A stretch of DNA of 6,816 bases from NCBI GenBank assembly GCA_904501955.1, contig CAJGCY010000139.1, positions 1-6,816 of the forward strand, read 5' to 3'. Below, piece by piece: positions 1 through 6,042 of the stretch (positions are counted from its first letter, which is position 1; each line of letters opens with the position of its first letter). The translations under genes were made by a program, and so were the position numbers. This DNA is from an uncultured Akkermansia sp. Lineage in GTDB: Bacteria; Verrucomicrobiota; Verrucomicrobiia; Verrucomicrobiales; Akkermansiaceae. The notes beneath the pieces are model-generated. The model searched no databases and was not told where the DNA came from. It was given only the letters and a program-made list of their open reading frames with translations.

Positions 1-14
1 GGGAAGGTTATGCC

Positions 15-70
15 ACCCGCATACCGTTTCGGCAAGCCTCAACGGTTCGCGGGTTCGGATTTGTTTTTTT
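15..70 (+). terminator. imperfect hairpin plus T-run, possible plus-strand terminator
   Basis: The arms acccgc (15-20) and gcgggt (49-54) pair. After a 2x2 internal loop, accgtt (23-28) and aacggt (41-46) pair, giving 12 base pairs around a 12-base loop. Six bases later comes ttgttttttt (61-70). This could end a plus-strand transcript arriving from the left of the window. The T-run is further from the stem than in a textbook intrinsic terminator, so the hairpin may instead belong to the repeat element beside it. Confidence 0.35.
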
Positions 71-78
71 ACCCATTT

Positions 79-126
79 CCTAGGGCTTACGCCCTAGGCT
101 AAGTTAGGTCACCCGCTGACGCGGGT
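79..126. repeat. two compact perfect hairpins, REP-like element
   Basis: The first hairpin has an 8-bp perfect stem, cctagggc (79-86) with gccctagg (91-98), and a 4-base loop ttac. The second has a 6-bp perfect stem, acccgc (111-116) with gcgggt (121-126), and a 4-base loop tgac. The nine-base word cgcgggttc at 120-128 also occurs at 48-56 in the hairpin to the left, and both hairpins use the same acccgc/gcgggt arms, so the modules look related. Closely spaced short palindromes just downstream of a gene are typical of REP/BIME elements, but copy number elsewhere in the genome cannot be seen here. Confidence 0.5.
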
Positions 127-135
127 TCAGAATTC

Positions 136-152
136 CGCTCGCTATCGCTCGC
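136..152. repeat. short direct repeat cgctcgc-tat-cgctcgc
   Basis: Two perfect 7-base copies of cgctcgc (136-142 and 146-152) are separated by tat. A shorter echo, ctcgctgcgc, starts at 181. The repeat lies directly beyond the two compact hairpins and may be part of the same intergenic element. No function is evident. Confidence 0.4.
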
Positions 153-206
153 AAACTATTCTCCAACTTCCGATTTATCACTCGCTGCGCCCTTACCTCG
201 GGCATT

Positions 207-235
207 AAAAAGGGCAAGCGCTGAAGCGCTTGCCC
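207..235 (-). terminator. intrinsic terminator of the sulfatase gene
   Basis: On the minus strand a perfect 10-bp stem, gggcaagcgc with gcgcttgccc (226-235 and 212-221), closes a 4-base ttca loop and is followed directly by five T residues (207-211) and then AA. The stem begins 36 bases after the sulfatase stop codon. This is a textbook Rho-independent terminator for that gene. On the plus strand the hairpin is followed by gatttgattc, so it is unlikely to work well in that direction. Confidence 0.9.
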
Positions 236-271
236 GATTTGATTCAGTAATGACCTTTGCTTAAAGAAAAC

Positions 272-2080
272 TTATTTGATGCGGTCATTCTCACCGGTAC
301 CCCAAGAGGGCTTGAAGTCCGGGATTTTGTGCCCTGAGCCGGGGCAATCAGCAGGCACGCGATACTGAGCACGCGTAGCGTGGTACAGTTCGGTAAGCTG
401 CTTCATGACCTCTGCATAAGCGGGGTCCTGAGCCACGTTGCGCATCTGCTGCGGGTCTGTCTCATTATCAATCAGCATCCACTCGTTCTCGGGCTTACGG
501 GTGCCACTCTTGCGCTCGTAATCAAGCGGCGTCCAGATGCGGGCAAAGGTGTAGCGAGAGGTGCGGATGCCATCGTGACGCGGAGCATTGTGCTCACCGG
601 GCTGCTCATAGAAAGCATAGTACAGCGGGCGGTCCATAAACTGCGGAGCTGCACCGTTGGCAAACAGCGGCACCATGGACATACCCTCCATCGTGCGGGT
701 GTTCTCCGGCGTATTGGTACCGGTCACCTCCAGCAGGGTCGGAGCATAGTCAATGTTCTGCACCATGGCAGTGCTGCGCTTGCCGGCAGGAATCTTGCCC
801 TTCCAGCGCATAATGAGCGGCATGCGCATGGATTCCTCGAAAATCCAACGCTTATCATACAAGCCATGCTCCCCGAGGTAGAAGCTCTGATCGCCCACAT
901 ACACAACCAGCGTGTTCTCGGACAAGCCGCTGGCGTCCAGATAATCCAGCAAGCTGGCGATGGACTCATCCAAGGAGAGGATGCAGCCGAGGTAGTCCTC
1001 CATATACCAGCGCCAGCGCTGCTCGGTCATGTCCTTTTGGGTCTTGATTTTGCCCTCGCGCATAGCCTGCACGAACTCGCGCGTACGCTTGGTGTAGAAG
1101 TCTACATACACCTGCTGCAGGCCGGGCTCAATCCAATCCGTACCCCAACCGAGGTTGGTCTTCGGGGCGAACTTGGGCTGGTGCGTCTCGATATCGAAAT
1201 CCGCAGGAATCTGACCGGCAAACTCACCGTTCTTAATCTTATTGCGCAGCTGGTGCTTGGGGATAATCTCCTTCATCACATCGAAGGGAATCTCCTTGTA
1301 CATCAGGTGGTTGTCATTCCAGTTGCAGAGGTCCCAGCCTACCGTCTGGCGGTTGTGCTGCAAGAACTCAGGGCGGTTTGCCCAATCATCATGCAGGGTG
1401 GCGGGCGGAGTCATCTTGGCTACCTGCTTTTTGATGAGCTCCAAGTGACGGGGAGCGGGCAGCCAGTTACGGTGCGGCGCTTTGTGCCCTACAATCAAGG
1501 CAAAGGGCTTCGACTTGTCGCGGCTCTCCATCCAAGTGATGGCCATGTTTGTCACCACATCCGTCACGTAACCACGGTGACGAATGGTCTTGGTACGGCC
1601 TTTGTCATCCGCCGTATGGAAGGTGGAGTTCAGGTAATCACCCTGGCTGGGGAACACCTGCCAAGAATCAAAGCCCGTGGGCTGCGAAATCAGGTGCCAC
1701 TTACCCACAATACCCGTTTGGTAACCGGCTGCTTGCAGCATTTGCGGGTAGGTAGGCTGCGCACCATTGAACGCAGGGCCACCATAATTGTACAAGAAGC
1801 CGTTATTGTGAGAATGACGCCCCGTCAACATACATGCGCGAGACGGTCCGCACAGCGAGTTGGCGCAGTAAGCACGGTCAAACACCATGCCCTCATCCGC
1901 CAAACGGCGGAACCCCGGCAAAGGCACAGGGCTATCCTTCTCATTGGTGCCCATCGCATTGACGGAGTGGTCATCCGATATAATAAACAGAACATTCGGC
2001 CGAGTATCCTCCGCAGCCGCGGCGAATACAGCCCCCATGAACAATGCCGCTGTTGCGGCCAGAGTGCGTGAGATTCCCAT
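272..2080 (-). CDS. exported type I (FGly-dependent) sulfatase, family S1
   Basis: A 602-residue sulfatase that hydrolyses sulfate esters, probably on host glycans in the periplasm or at the cell surface. Residues 1-23 form a signal peptide (basic start, Ala-rich core, Ala-Ala-Ala before Glu-Asp). Metal-site Asp36-Asp37 follow in an SDDHS motif. The sulfatase signature CGPSRACMLTGR starts at Cys77, the residue converted to formylglycine, with Arg81. Other family active-site positions are Lys127 and His129 (GKWH), His199-Lys200 (HKAPHR) and Asp397-Gln398 with Lys410 (GDQSFYLGEHGLYDK). The C-terminus has the usual DxxxDPxxxxN pattern. Length is normal. The frame stays open upstream to a TTG at 2203, but the ATG at 2080 was chosen because it gives the signal peptide, has AGGAG upstream, and the longer form would span the promoter and the preceding hairpin. 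The motifs recall GlcNAc-6-sulfatase or mucin sulfatase subfamilies (such as S1_11), but the exact substrate is not settled. No maturase gene is in the window. Confidence 0.95.
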   Translation of the reverse strand: MGISRTLAATAALFMGAVFAAAAEDTRPNVLFIISDDHSVNAMGTNEKDSPVPLPGFRRLADEGMVFDRAYCANSLCGPSRACMLTGRHSHNNGFLYNYGGPAFNGAQPTYPQMLQAAGYQTGIVGKWHLISQPTGFDSWQVFPSQGDYLNSTFHTADDKGRTKTIRHRGYVTDVVTNMAITWMESRDKSKPFALIVGHKAPHRNWLPAPRHLELIKKQVAKMTPPATLHDDWANRPEFLQHNRQTVGWDLCNWNDNHLMYKEIPFDVMKEIIPKHQLRNKIKNGEFAGQIPADFDIETHQPKFAPKTNLGWGTDWIEPGLQQVYVDFYTKRTREFVQAMREGKIKTQKDMTEQRWRWYMEDYLGCILSLDESIASLLDYLDASGLSENTLVVYVGDQSFYLGEHGLYDKRWIFEESMRMPLIMRWKGKIPAGKRSTAMVQNIDYAPTLLEVTGTNTPENTRTMEGMSMVPLFANGAAPQFMDRPLYYAFYEQPGEHNAPRHDGIRTSRYTFARIWTPLDYERKSGTRKPENEWMLIDNETDPQQMRNVAQDPAYAEVMKQLTELYHATRAQYRVPADCPGSGHKIPDFKPSWGTGENDRIK

Positions 2081-2082
2081 AA

Positions 2083-2087
2083 CTCCT
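2083..2087 (-). promoter_or_regulatory. Shine-Dalgarno AGGAG of the sulfatase
   Basis: AGGAG lies only two bases before the ATG at 2080, closer than the usual 5-9 bases. It supports this start over the upstream TTG at 2203. If the promoter at 2090-2118 is used, transcription would begin inside or just after this motif, so it may not be in the mRNA at all. Confidence 0.5.
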
Positions 2088-2089
2088 GC

Positions 2090-2118
2090 AGTGTACCCCC
2101 AAATACCTGCCAAGTCAA
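2090..2118 (-). promoter_or_regulatory. sigma70-type promoter for the sulfatase
   Basis: On the minus strand TTGACT (2113-2118, 5 of 6 consensus bases) is followed after exactly 17 bases by TACACT (2090-2095, 4 of 6). The expected start point is near 2083-2084, only about three bases before the ATG, implying a nearly leaderless mRNA. It lies after the hairpin that closes the upstream gene pair, consistent with separate transcription of the sulfatase. Confidence 0.55.
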
Positions 2119-2159
2119 GCAAAATGCATGCCCCCTGCACTGTTATTAAACATAGAGCA

Positions 2160-2190
2160 GCGCGCCTCAGCCGGTAAAACCGAGGCGCGC
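2160..2190 (-). terminator. GC-rich hairpin after the exported gene pair
   Basis: A 9-bp perfect stem, gcgcgcctc (2160-2168) with gaggcgcgc (2182-2190), with an inner cggt/accg pairing option, begins 26 bases after the stop of the 407-residue protein. On the minus strand it is followed by TGCTCTATGTTTAATAA, which is only moderately T-rich. It may be a terminator of modest strength or an mRNA 3'-end stabiliser. Its place between the two transcription units favours termination. Confidence 0.5.
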
Positions 2191-2216
2191 TGTGGGAAGG
2201 CAAATCAAATGCGTAA

Positions 2217-3440
2217 TCAGTGGGGAGTTACGGTAATTTCACCCCAGGTGCTGCGCTTATCCGGCGGATTGGAGAAAATGAACTCCAAGGAAGCCTTGCG
2301 GACGTTCTTCTTCACATGAAGCGTGAAGGTCTGCTGCGTTTCAGTCCAAGTAACGGTTCGGGGTGTGGTATCCTCCGCCACACAGCGGCCATTTTCCATC
2401 AAGCGCACGGATTTGACCATCAGCACGTCACGCCCCGTCACAATTTTGAAGTTCACGGAGTATGTACCTTTATTCTCAATCGGCACATCAGTCATGAGAA
2501 TGGGAGAATCGCAACCGGGGAGCGACTCCGGGCTCCAGCCCTGCCCATAGCGGTACTCACGCACCCAATCGCGCATCACCACAGGCGCAGCCAAGCCGAG
2601 CGTGGACTTGGGGTCAAGCTTTTGCATGGCTTTGGCGCATTTGGTGATGTAAGCCGCACCGGCAATCATACCGAGCGAGCGGCGGAGATGCCCGATGGTA
2701 GCAGCACAGGCATTTTGTTTTTGATGCGTGGAATAGAGGGGATTCTTGAGCACCTCTTTGAGGCGAGCCATGAGTTGCTCCGCGGATTCACCATCCTTAA
2801 TCGAGAAGCCGAAGTTGAGAGCAGCGAGGTAGCCACCCTTATCCTCCGGGTTATACTTACGCATGGCATCCTGCAAGCCACCGGGCCAGTTCACCCACTT
2901 CACGCGGGTAGATTGCCAATAGAAGTGTGATTTCTTCTCCGGATCCTCAGTGGCATTTGCCTGATTGAGGATGTCATCCTGCTTCTTTTTGGCAGCAAAA
3001 CGAGTTTTAATGCTCTTCGCCACCTCCTCAGGAGTGGCAGTCATGAGCTCCTCACCGTGCAGGGAGGCATATTGGCGCCCCCCTTTTTCATAAAAGATGA
3101 TGGCGGGGTATGAGATGTCACCCATATCATGCGGATAAGCCAAGGGGCCCATCGCCTTGGAGCATTCCTCATTGGTGGAAGCGGTGCGGTTTTGGTAAAT
3201 GGGAGCCATCACCACCGCGGCGTTGCCCAATGCAGCCTGCACGGCACGATCCGCCAGCAACTTGCGGCAAAGCTTCTCGCCATAGCGGTCCCACCCCTTG
3301 GGGTAGATGAACGCCACATAACCGGCATCCCCCACCTGGGCGGATGCCTCAGCATAGGTATCATACACCTTAGCACTTGCAGTAAGCGGAGCGCCTACGA
3401 GCAATAAACCGGCTGCAAGGATAGAAATCTGTTTCATCAT
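2217..3440 (-). CDS. exported protein: degenerate thioredoxin-like, helical and beta domains
   Basis: A 407-residue protein of unknown function. Residues 1-23 are a signal peptide ending ASA before Lys24. Residues about 37-150 look like a thioredoxin fold: a first strand (YVAFIYP), a helix, a second strand (AVVMAPIY), then SYPAIIFYEKGG with a likely cis-Pro112. The CXXC motif is absent; its place is taken by GWDRYGEKLC, leaving one Cys58, so dithiol redox activity is unlikely. Residues about 150-305 are mostly helical, with LDPKSTLGL near 275-283, similar to the helical extension seen after thioredoxin domains in Verrucomicrobiota (from memory of the family). Residues about 311-407 are beta-rich and may form a carbohydrate-binding-like sandwich. 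Six Cys remain in the mature protein. It follows the 799-residue gene by 44 bases on the same strand, so co-transcription is likely. The start is ATGATG at 3440; no clear Shine-Dalgarno sequence precedes it. Confidence 0.85.
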   Translation of the reverse strand: MMKQISILAAGLLLVGAPLTASAKVYDTYAEASAQVGDAGYVAFIYPKGWDRYGEKLCRKLLADRAVQAALGNAAVVMAPIYQNRTASTNEECSKAMGPLAYPHDMGDISYPAIIFYEKGGRQYASLHGEELMTATPEEVAKSIKTRFAAKKKQDDILNQANATEDPEKKSHFYWQSTRVKWVNWPGGLQDAMRKYNPEDKGGYLAALNFGFSIKDGESAEQLMARLKEVLKNPLYSTHQKQNACAATIGHLRRSLGMIAGAAYITKCAKAMQKLDPKSTLGLAAPVVMRDWVREYRYGQGWSPESLPGCDSPILMTDVPIENKGTYSVNFKIVTGRDVLMVKSVRLMENGRCVAEDTTPRTVTWTETQQTFTLHVKKNVRKASLEFIFSNPPDKRSTWGEITVTPH

Positions 3441-3484
3441 TCTGGTAAAAAGTTAAGTTTGAGCGTATTGAAGCGACTGTTTCC

Positions 3485-5884
3485 TTATGCAGCGGGCTCA
3501 CCGTACACATAAATACCATTGGCATGGAAGACCTCCGGACCACCGGGACGCAGCACACGCACGTAGAGAGCCTTGGGGCGCTCTCCGGTCAAATCGAAGC
3601 GGTTCACGTAGTTCTGGGTATTCTGAATCGGGCTGCCGACATCATGCCAATCATCATCGCGCCCGGTATCAGACACCTGCACCTTCAGCGGGCGGAAGCG
3701 GTGAATGAGCTCCCATACGTTGGTACCGACAAAGACCACGCCGGTCACATACGCATGCTTGGGCAGCTTCACGGCAATCCAAGCATCGGTATCTCTGCCG
3801 GTGTGAATACGCCCACCCTGCTGGGTCAGCAAGCCGGAGTGCGTGTGCGGGGCATCCCACTCGCTGGTGGAGCTGGCAAAGGGCATGCCACCCTCAGACA
3901 CCAACTTGCCGGGGAACGGCGTGGGTGAGGGAATGGCGGCAGAGCCCTGTATGAGCTTCGGGTCAATCATGCGACTGATGGCATGGAAGGTGGAGGCATC
4001 CCTCGCGCGCTCGGCCGTCAGGATGAGCCCGCCGAGCAGCTTGGCTTTCTGCTCACTGTTGAGCGATTTACCGCTGCCGAGCGACTTCACCATGGCATCC
4101 GTCAGTTTCTTCTTGGAGTCCGCGCTCAAGCCATTGGAAATGGAGTTACCCCAAGCCATCATGGTGCCGGAGTAAGCATCATGCGGGGCAGCAGCGGCCA
4201 GCACCTTCACATAGTGCGCGATGGTGGCTTCCTCTTTATCCTCGGCAACCGAGCGGCTCATCTCAAGCTGGCGATTGGCAAAGGCCTCAATATACCAGCG
4301 GTCGGGGCCCATCACCTTGGCGTGCTTCCAGAAGGTGGCGGATACGGCTACCAAATCATTGTACCCCATGCCACTGTTGGGCAAGTGGGCATACACGCGC
4401 TGCTTGAGCAGCTCTGCAGCCTGCTCCGGGTACACGGAAGCCATGCCCTTGCACAGCACGGAGTTGAGTTTTTTCCACGCCTCCTGGTCCTTGGGCATCT
4501 TTGTAGCCAAGAAGCTGGAGTACTCTCGCCACATGGGGTAATTCAGCGGAGCTGCTTTCGCGGACTGCTCGAAGCAGTAGAGCGTTTTCGGCATATCATC
4601 CGCCTCCCAATACAGGCGGGCAAGCATGCGGTAGGCATTCGACAAACGCGTAGCACCGGCGGACTTGGGGTCATTGAATGAATCCACCAAGTGCAGTGAG
4701 CTATAAGTCCAGTTATTGTCCAGCGGAATCCAGTGCAAGCCACGCTCCCAGCTCAGGGAGTACGCGGGGGTCCACTTACCATCCACCAGCACGATGTAGG
4801 CGCAGTGCCCGGGCTCACCCGCGGTAAGTGCGGGCACGCCGTTCGCACAGGCGGAGGCTGCGCCGAAGTGTGACAAGCCACCGCACACACCGCCCACGTA
4901 TTGAGTAAAGGCCATGTGGTTATCACTGTACACGCCTACGAAGGGCGCGGCATACCACGGTCCCTGCACGGAGTCACCGAACATATTCGGGTCAATGTAG
5001 CCACAACGCCAGCAACTGGCGGGGTACTGCCAATCCGGAATGTGCACATTGTTCAACGCCCACTCAAAGGCTTTCACCGTGCCGGATGAGTGCTGATTCT
5101 TCCACCCGCAGGCCACGCGGCGCTGGTGAATGGGCAAATCATCAAAAGAGGTATTGAGGCGGCCCTTGCGCCAATACTTGAGGAAGTAGTTGGCGCGGTT
5201 CACGGCATCCGTCAAGCCCCAATCATTACGAGCATATTCCAACGCGGTGGCCGTCACGGTATCGCGCTCCACACCCTTGCGCAAAGCCTTGGAGTCATCC
5301 GCCGCGATGGCGGCTATGATTTGCACCACGCGGCCGAACTTAGGCAGCTCACCGGAGAAGGCAATCTGCTCCAGCCACTCCGCATCCGCACAAATTGCGC
5401 TGAGCACTTTATCGCAACCATTCAGACCGGCAGGGGATGCCACCTCTGCCTCCAGTTTTTTCAGCTCGGCACGGGCGTTTTCCAGTTGGAACGCAGCACG
5501 TTTTTGCTCTGCGCCCTTCTTATTTTTCACCTCATTGCTCAGGTTGGCGATTTGTTCTCGCTTCTGATTCAGGTCACGGGTACGAGCCTCATTATAAGCG
5601 CGGTAGCTTTCCTGAGCATCCTTCTCTGCGCACGCTAAATAATAGGTAAGCAAAAGGCGGCGGTTATCCTCATTGCGCAGAAAGGCGCGCAACTGCTCCG
5701 GGCTGAGGTCCGTCAAGCGATTCTGTAACTCGGCGGAGAGTTTTGCGCGCAAGGCATCGGCATTTTTCCACGCATCCACCTTGAGCAAGGCCGCGGGAGA
5801 GCCTTTCTTTTCCTGAGCCTCGGCGGAGAGCATCCCCCCGGCCAAAAGCGCAGCCATGACAATTAAAAAATTACTTATTTTCAT
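3485..5884 (-). CDS. exported multidomain protein: coiled coil, transglutaminase-like core, discoidin domain
   Basis: A 799-residue protein that I do not recognise as a named gene. Residues 1-23 are a signal peptide (MKISNFLIV, then AEA before Gln24) without a lipobox. Residues about 91-148 are rich in Lys, Glu, Arg and Gln with heptad spacing and probably form a coiled coil. Residues about 280-400 resemble a transglutaminase-like papain fold: GGVCGGLS with Cys334, then GEPGHCAYIV with His360, then VDGKWTP. The acidic third member expected after WxP is not there; Tyr375-Ser376 occupy the place. A CWRC pair (Cys291, Cys294) lies ahead of it. Residues about 414-456 look TPR-like. Residues about 656-797 match a discoidin/F5-8C or CBM32-type domain (strand DAWIAVKLP, then LKVQVSDTG and LYVRVLRPGG). 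The frame is open up to a GTG at 5926, but that codon overlaps the -10 box of the promoter, so the ATG at 5884 is preferred; CAGG lies 10 bases before it. Catalysis is unproven. Confidence 0.88.
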   Translation of the reverse strand: MKISNFLIVMAALLAGGMLSAEAQEKKGSPAALLKVDAWKNADALRAKLSAELQNRLTDLSPEQLRAFLRNEDNRRLLLTYYLACAEKDAQESYRAYNEARTRDLNQKREQIANLSNEVKNKKGAEQKRAAFQLENARAELKKLEAEVASPAGLNGCDKVLSAICADAEWLEQIAFSGELPKFGRVVQIIAAIAADDSKALRKGVERDTVTATALEYARNDWGLTDAVNRANYFLKYWRKGRLNTSFDDLPIHQRRVACGWKNQHSSGTVKAFEWALNNVHIPDWQYPASCWRCGYIDPNMFGDSVQGPWYAAPFVGVYSDNHMAFTQYVGGVCGGLSHFGAASACANGVPALTAGEPGHCAYIVLVDGKWTPAYSLSWERGLHWIPLDNNWTYSSLHLVDSFNDPKSAGATRLSNAYRMLARLYWEADDMPKTLYCFEQSAKAAPLNYPMWREYSSFLATKMPKDQEAWKKLNSVLCKGMASVYPEQAAELLKQRVYAHLPNSGMGYNDLVAVSATFWKHAKVMGPDRWYIEAFANRQLEMSRSVAEDKEEATIAHYVKVLAAAAPHDAYSGTMMAWGNSISNGLSADSKKKLTDAMVKSLGSGKSLNSEQKAKLLGGLILTAERARDASTFHAISRMIDPKLIQGSAAIPSPTPFPGKLVSEGGMPFASSTSEWDAPHTHSGLLTQQGGRIHTGRDTDAWIAVKLPKHAYVTGVVFVGTNVWELIHRFRPLKVQVSDTGRDDDWHDVGSPIQNTQNYVNRFDLTGERPKALYVRVLRPGGPEVFHANGIYVYGEPAA

Positions 5885-5916
5885 CTTCAGAAAACCTGTT
5901 GATAGCAAGTTATACG

Positions 5917-5945
5917 AATCTAGCACTAACCCCCTCGCTTTTCAA
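5917..5945 (-). promoter_or_regulatory. sigma70-type extended -10 promoter for the exported gene pair
   Basis: On the minus strand TTGAAA (5940-5945, 5 of 6 consensus bases) is followed after 17 bases by TAGATT (5917-5922, 4 of 6), with TG one base before the -10 box (extended -10). The expected start near 5910 gives a leader of about 25 bases to the ATG at 5884. This is the main argument against the GTG start at 5926. Confidence 0.6.
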
Positions 5946-5966
5946 TCAGAAAAACGGAAATTTCTC

Positions 5967-6014
5967 AAAAAAAACACACACGCTTCCCTTTTTCGCCATT
6001 CCGGAGAGGGCGAA
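5967..6014 (-). terminator. weak hairpin with distant T8 run after dxr
   Basis: On the minus strand TTCGCC (6009-6014) can pair with GGCGAA (5992-5997) across an 11-base loop. A run of eight T residues lies at 5967-5974, but 17 bases beyond the stem. This is a poor intrinsic terminator and may leave read-through from dxr into the next gene. No better terminator is visible between 5946 and 6042. Confidence 0.25.
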
Positions 6015-6042
6015 TGCATCAACTCCCCCCCCTCTTACCACA

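Larger units (their letters stand above)
1..271. other. intergenic region without a convincing gene
   Basis: No convincing protein gene is seen here. Frame 1 on the plus strand is open from the window edge to a stop at 100-102, but it runs through hairpin sequence and shows no recognisable protein. The region holds an imperfect hairpin with a T-run (15-70), two compact perfect hairpins (79-98 and 111-126), a short direct repeat (136-152) and the sulfatase terminator (207-235). The last 36 bases before the sulfatase stop codon show nothing notable. Confidence 0.6.

Noticed and set aside
15..60. tRNA- or tmRNA-like GGTTCG segment
   Set aside because: No acceptor stem, anticodon arm or CCA end can be folded around it; an imperfect hairpin explains the pairing.
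8..76. 22-residue minus-strand open frame starting MGKKTNPNPR
   Set aside because: It lies inside hairpin-rich sequence beyond the sulfatase terminator; the AGGA before it is part of the palindrome, and no known small protein is matched.
380..2071. 563-codon open frame on the plus strand
   Set aside because: It is the exact-register antisense of the sulfatase, has no recognisable domain, and is explained by rare use of TTA, CTA and TCA codons on the minus strand.
2081..2203. 41-residue N-terminal extension of the sulfatase from a TTG
   Set aside because: It would cover the preceding hairpin and the promoter, and would bury the signal peptide inside the protein.
2220..2930. 236-codon open frame on the plus strand
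   Set aside because: In-register antisense of the 407-residue exported protein; it ends opposite a TCA serine codon and has no family signature.
3983..5638. Plus-strand open frames of 232 and 182 codons
   Set aside because: Both are in-register antisense of the 799-residue protein, whose domains and signal peptide identify the real strand.
5885..5926. 14-residue extension of the 799-residue protein from a GTG
   Set aside because: The GTG overlaps the -10 box, so it would not be transcribed from that promoter, and it moves the signal peptide away from the N-terminus.
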